Shown: piece after piece, positions 7,027-8,392 of the stretch | Layout: each line of letters begins with the position of its first letter | How positions within the stretch are numbered: position 1 is the first letter of the stretch | Assembly (NCBI GenBank): GCA_049975065.1 | Contig: JBNGDN010000087.1 | Reading direction: 5' to 3' (one strand) | Length of the DNA stretch: 8,392 nucleotides | DNA from: Hydrogenovibrio sp049975065 | GTDB lineage: Bacteria; Pseudomonadota; Gammaproteobacteria; Thiomicrospirales; Thiomicrospiraceae | Notes under the pieces: generated by a model | What the model saw: only the letters and a program-made list of their open reading frames with translations | What the model was told of the DNA's origin: nothing | The model's database searches: none | Program-made: the position numbers and the translations under genes

Positions 7027-7263
7027 TGTCTAAGTGCAACCTTTTGAGTTTATAATCTTTTTATGAGTCCAAGAATTTTATAGAAAACGTGTGTAAAAAG
7101 ATAGAGTAAAAAAAAGTTGTCACAAAACAGACAGTTCTTGAAATGTTCTGCTCAGAGTGGGTGAACTTTAAAATGGGTAAATTGTTATTTTTTATACGTA
7201 TTGATTCAGGTTGGTATGAGGCTGTTCGCACAATGCCGTTTGCGGCAAAAGGTGTTTGGAGAG
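7027..7263 (-). promoter_or_regulatory. AT-rich intergenic region, presumed promoter of the ompA-lapGDBC run
   Basis: A 237-base gap clearly richer in A and T than the flanking genes, with long A/T runs such as 7107-7116. It is the only long non-coding stretch and lies directly before the first gene of the run. A TATAAAAT element (7082-7075, minus strand) could be a -10 box about 50 bases before the ompA ATG, and a second TATAAA lies at 7054-7049. Neither has a convincing -35 at 16-18 bases. GTTCT occurs twice 11 bases apart (7134-7138, 7145-7149, plus strand) and ATACGTAT (7194-7201) is an 8-base palindrome. No small ORF, riboswitch or RNA gene was recognised. Confidence 0.45.
7234..7247 (-). 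terminator. Weak hairpin after the alcohol dehydrogenase gene
   Basis: TGCCG and CGGCA form a perfect 5-bp stem around a 4-base loop, 17 bases after the dehydrogenase stop codon. No T-run follows on the minus strand, so it is at best a weak terminator. Readthrough from the dehydrogenase gene into ompA cannot be excluded. Confidence 0.2.
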
Positions 7264-8392
7264 CTATAACGCCTGCAGCAGTGCCTGTTTGAGAGTGCTA
7301 TCGGGTAATGTGACCGGGTTGCCGAGCATGCTGCCGGATCGACAGTTCGCCAAAACCGGCGCTAGATTATTCGGCGTTAAGCCATAAGCACTTAAACCGG
7401 TCGGGGAATAGCGTTCGACCAGCCGATCTAAAACGTGAATAAATTGCGCAAGCCGTTCTTCTTCCGTGTCGCCCTGCGCATCGAATAATCTGGCGATTTG
7501 GTCGTATTTAATCAGTGTGGCACGAGCCTGCGGCTGGTCATCGCTGTTCAAAGTGTGGATATTGGCTTGGGTAATCGGTGCCAGTAATCGTGCGCAGACG
7601 GCACCGTGCGGTGCTTCAAAAAACGCGCCCACTGGGCCGGCTAAGCCGTGTACCGCGCCCAGACCGGCGTTGGCCAAGGTGATGCCGGAAAGACTGGCGG
7701 CCAGCATCAGGTTTCCGTAAGCGGTTTGGCGTTCGGTTTCGGAACCGGTTTCGAGGGTTTCAAAAGCGCCTTTGAATAAGGTTATGCCCTGCCAGGCCAG
7801 CGCATCCGTAATGGGATTGGCTTTCAGAGTGGTGTAGGATTCCAGTAATTGGGTAAAGGCATCCAGCCCGGTGGTGTAAAGCACTTCCTGGGGGCAGGTG
7901 GCCAGAAAACTGGGATCCAGCCAGACGGCTTGCGCCAGTAATTTGTCGCTGCGAAAGGATTTTTTGAATTCGCCCAGGCGTGACAGCACGGCGTTTTTTG
8001 TGGTTTCGCTGCCGGTGCCGGCCGTGGTCGGCAGAGCGATAAACGGCAAGGTGTCACCTTCCAGTGACCGGCCTTTGCCCACACCTTCCAGATACTCCAT
8101 CACCGAGGTGCGGCTGGGCAGTAACCCGGCCACGGCTTTGGCGGCGTCGAGCACACTGCCGCCGCCGAGACCGATGACCGTTTCGACATCCAGCGGGCAG
8201 GCCTGGACGATTTCGTCCACCGTCTCGGGTGAGGGTTCACCGGAAACCGTAAAGATTGAAAGGCGGACGTCTGCTGCTTGCAGCTGCTGAATGAGTTGGT
8301 CGCCATATTCGCCAGGCCTGGTTAAAAAGCGCCCCGAAATCAGTACCGCCGAGCGAACCCCTTTTTTGAGAAGATGGGGGGCAAAGTCATTA
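7264..8392 (-). CDS. Iron-containing alcohol dehydrogenase (group III ADH), 5' end cut by window edge
   Basis: NAD(P)-dependent dehydrogenase of the iron-ADH fold, interconverting an alcohol and an aldehyde or ketone; the substrate cannot be read from the sequence. About 375 residues are visible (family usually 380-390), so only a short N-terminal piece is missing. Signs: the dinucleotide-binding GGGS with VLDAAKA (around 8166-8136); PTTAGTGSE (around 8031-8005); the metal-site helix GLDAFTQLLE (around 7869-7840); the second metal segment with VHG and PHG, whose histidines are 14 apart (codons at about 7650 and 7608); and a C-terminal NPVTL segment. The metal site is unusual: aligned to FucO (D196, H200, H263, H277), the Asp and the last two His are present but the first His is Gln (CAA, 7851-7849). 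Reading is open to the window edge with no ATG visible; a GTG at 8220 is an internal Val, since Rossmann-like sequence continues upstream of it. Nothing links it to the lap genes beyond shared orientation. Confidence 0.88.
   Translation of the reverse strand, partial: NDFAPHLLKKGVRSAVLISGRFLTRPGEYGDQLIQQLQAADVRLSIFTVSGEPSPETVDEIVQACPLDVETVIGLGGGSVLDAAKAVAGLLPSRTSVMEYLEGVGKGRSLEGDTLPFIALPTTAGTGSETTKNAVLSRLGEFKKSFRSDKLLAQAVWLDPSFLATCPQEVLYTTGLDAFTQLLESYTTLKANPITDALAWQGITLFKGAFETLETGSETERQTAYGNLMLAASLSGITLANAGLGAVHGLAGPVGAFFEAPHGAVCARLLAPITQANIHTLNSDDQPQARATLIKYDQIARLFDAQGDTEEERLAQFIHVLDRLVERYSPTGLSAYGLTPNNLAPVLANCRSGSMLGNPVTLPDSTLKQALLQAL

Noticed and set aside
7027..7263. c-di-GMP riboswitch or small RNA upstream of ompA
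   Set aside because: I found no paired helices or GEMM-like core in the 237 bases; only a 5-bp hairpin at 7234-7247 and short repeats.
8218..8220. GTG as the start of the alcohol dehydrogenase
   Set aside because: The frame stays open upstream to the window edge and the upstream residues look like the N-terminal nucleotide-binding domain (strand-like SAVLISGRF, then a helix, then VRLSIFTVSGEP).

Overview
The window looks like chromosome of a Gram-negative bacterium, most likely a gammaproteobacterium. It encodes an outer-membrane OmpA-type protein, a periplasmic protease, an inner-membrane c-di-GMP receptor and a type I secretion apparatus, and base composition appears close to 50% GC. The genus cannot be fixed from the sequence. 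No insertion sequences, phage genes, tRNAs, rRNAs or CRISPR arrays were seen. All six genes lie on the minus strand, so transcription runs from high to low coordinates.

Right edge (7264-8392): an iron-containing alcohol dehydrogenase gene that lacks only its N-terminal end. It looks like an ordinary metabolic gene unrelated to the rest, except that one expected metal-ligand histidine is a glutamine. It is followed by a 237-base AT-rich intergenic region (7027-7263), the only long non-coding stretch and the presumed promoter region for the genes downstream.

Main locus (1-7026), in transcription order: an OmpA-family protein with four thrombospondin type-3 calcium-binding-like repeats; LapG, a periplasmic calcium-dependent cysteine protease; LapD, an inner-membrane c-di-GMP receptor with degenerate GGDEF and EAL domains; LapB, a type I secretion ABC transporter with an inactive peptidase-like N-terminal domain; and LapC, the HlyD-type membrane-fusion protein, cut by the left window edge. 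Spacing is tight: 18 bases ompA-lapG, 46 bases lapG-lapD, 89 bases lapD-lapB, and a 4-base ATGA overlap for lapB-lapC. The 89-base gap holds a 13-bp tandem repeat overlapping a plausible internal promoter, so lapBC may be controlled partly on its own.

How it works, by analogy with the described Lap systems of Pseudomonas and Shewanella: LapB and LapC, with a TolC-like outer-membrane channel not seen here, secrete a giant adhesin that stays anchored at the cell surface. When c-di-GMP is high, LapD holds LapG through its periplasmic domain and the adhesin remains. When c-di-GMP falls, LapG is released, cuts the adhesin near its N terminus, and the biofilm disperses. The adhesin and the TolC partner are outside the window. 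The module itself is a known system. The less usual points are the OmpA/TSP3 gene at its head, the TTG start of lapG, the repeat/promoter in front of lapB and the ligand change in the dehydrogenase.
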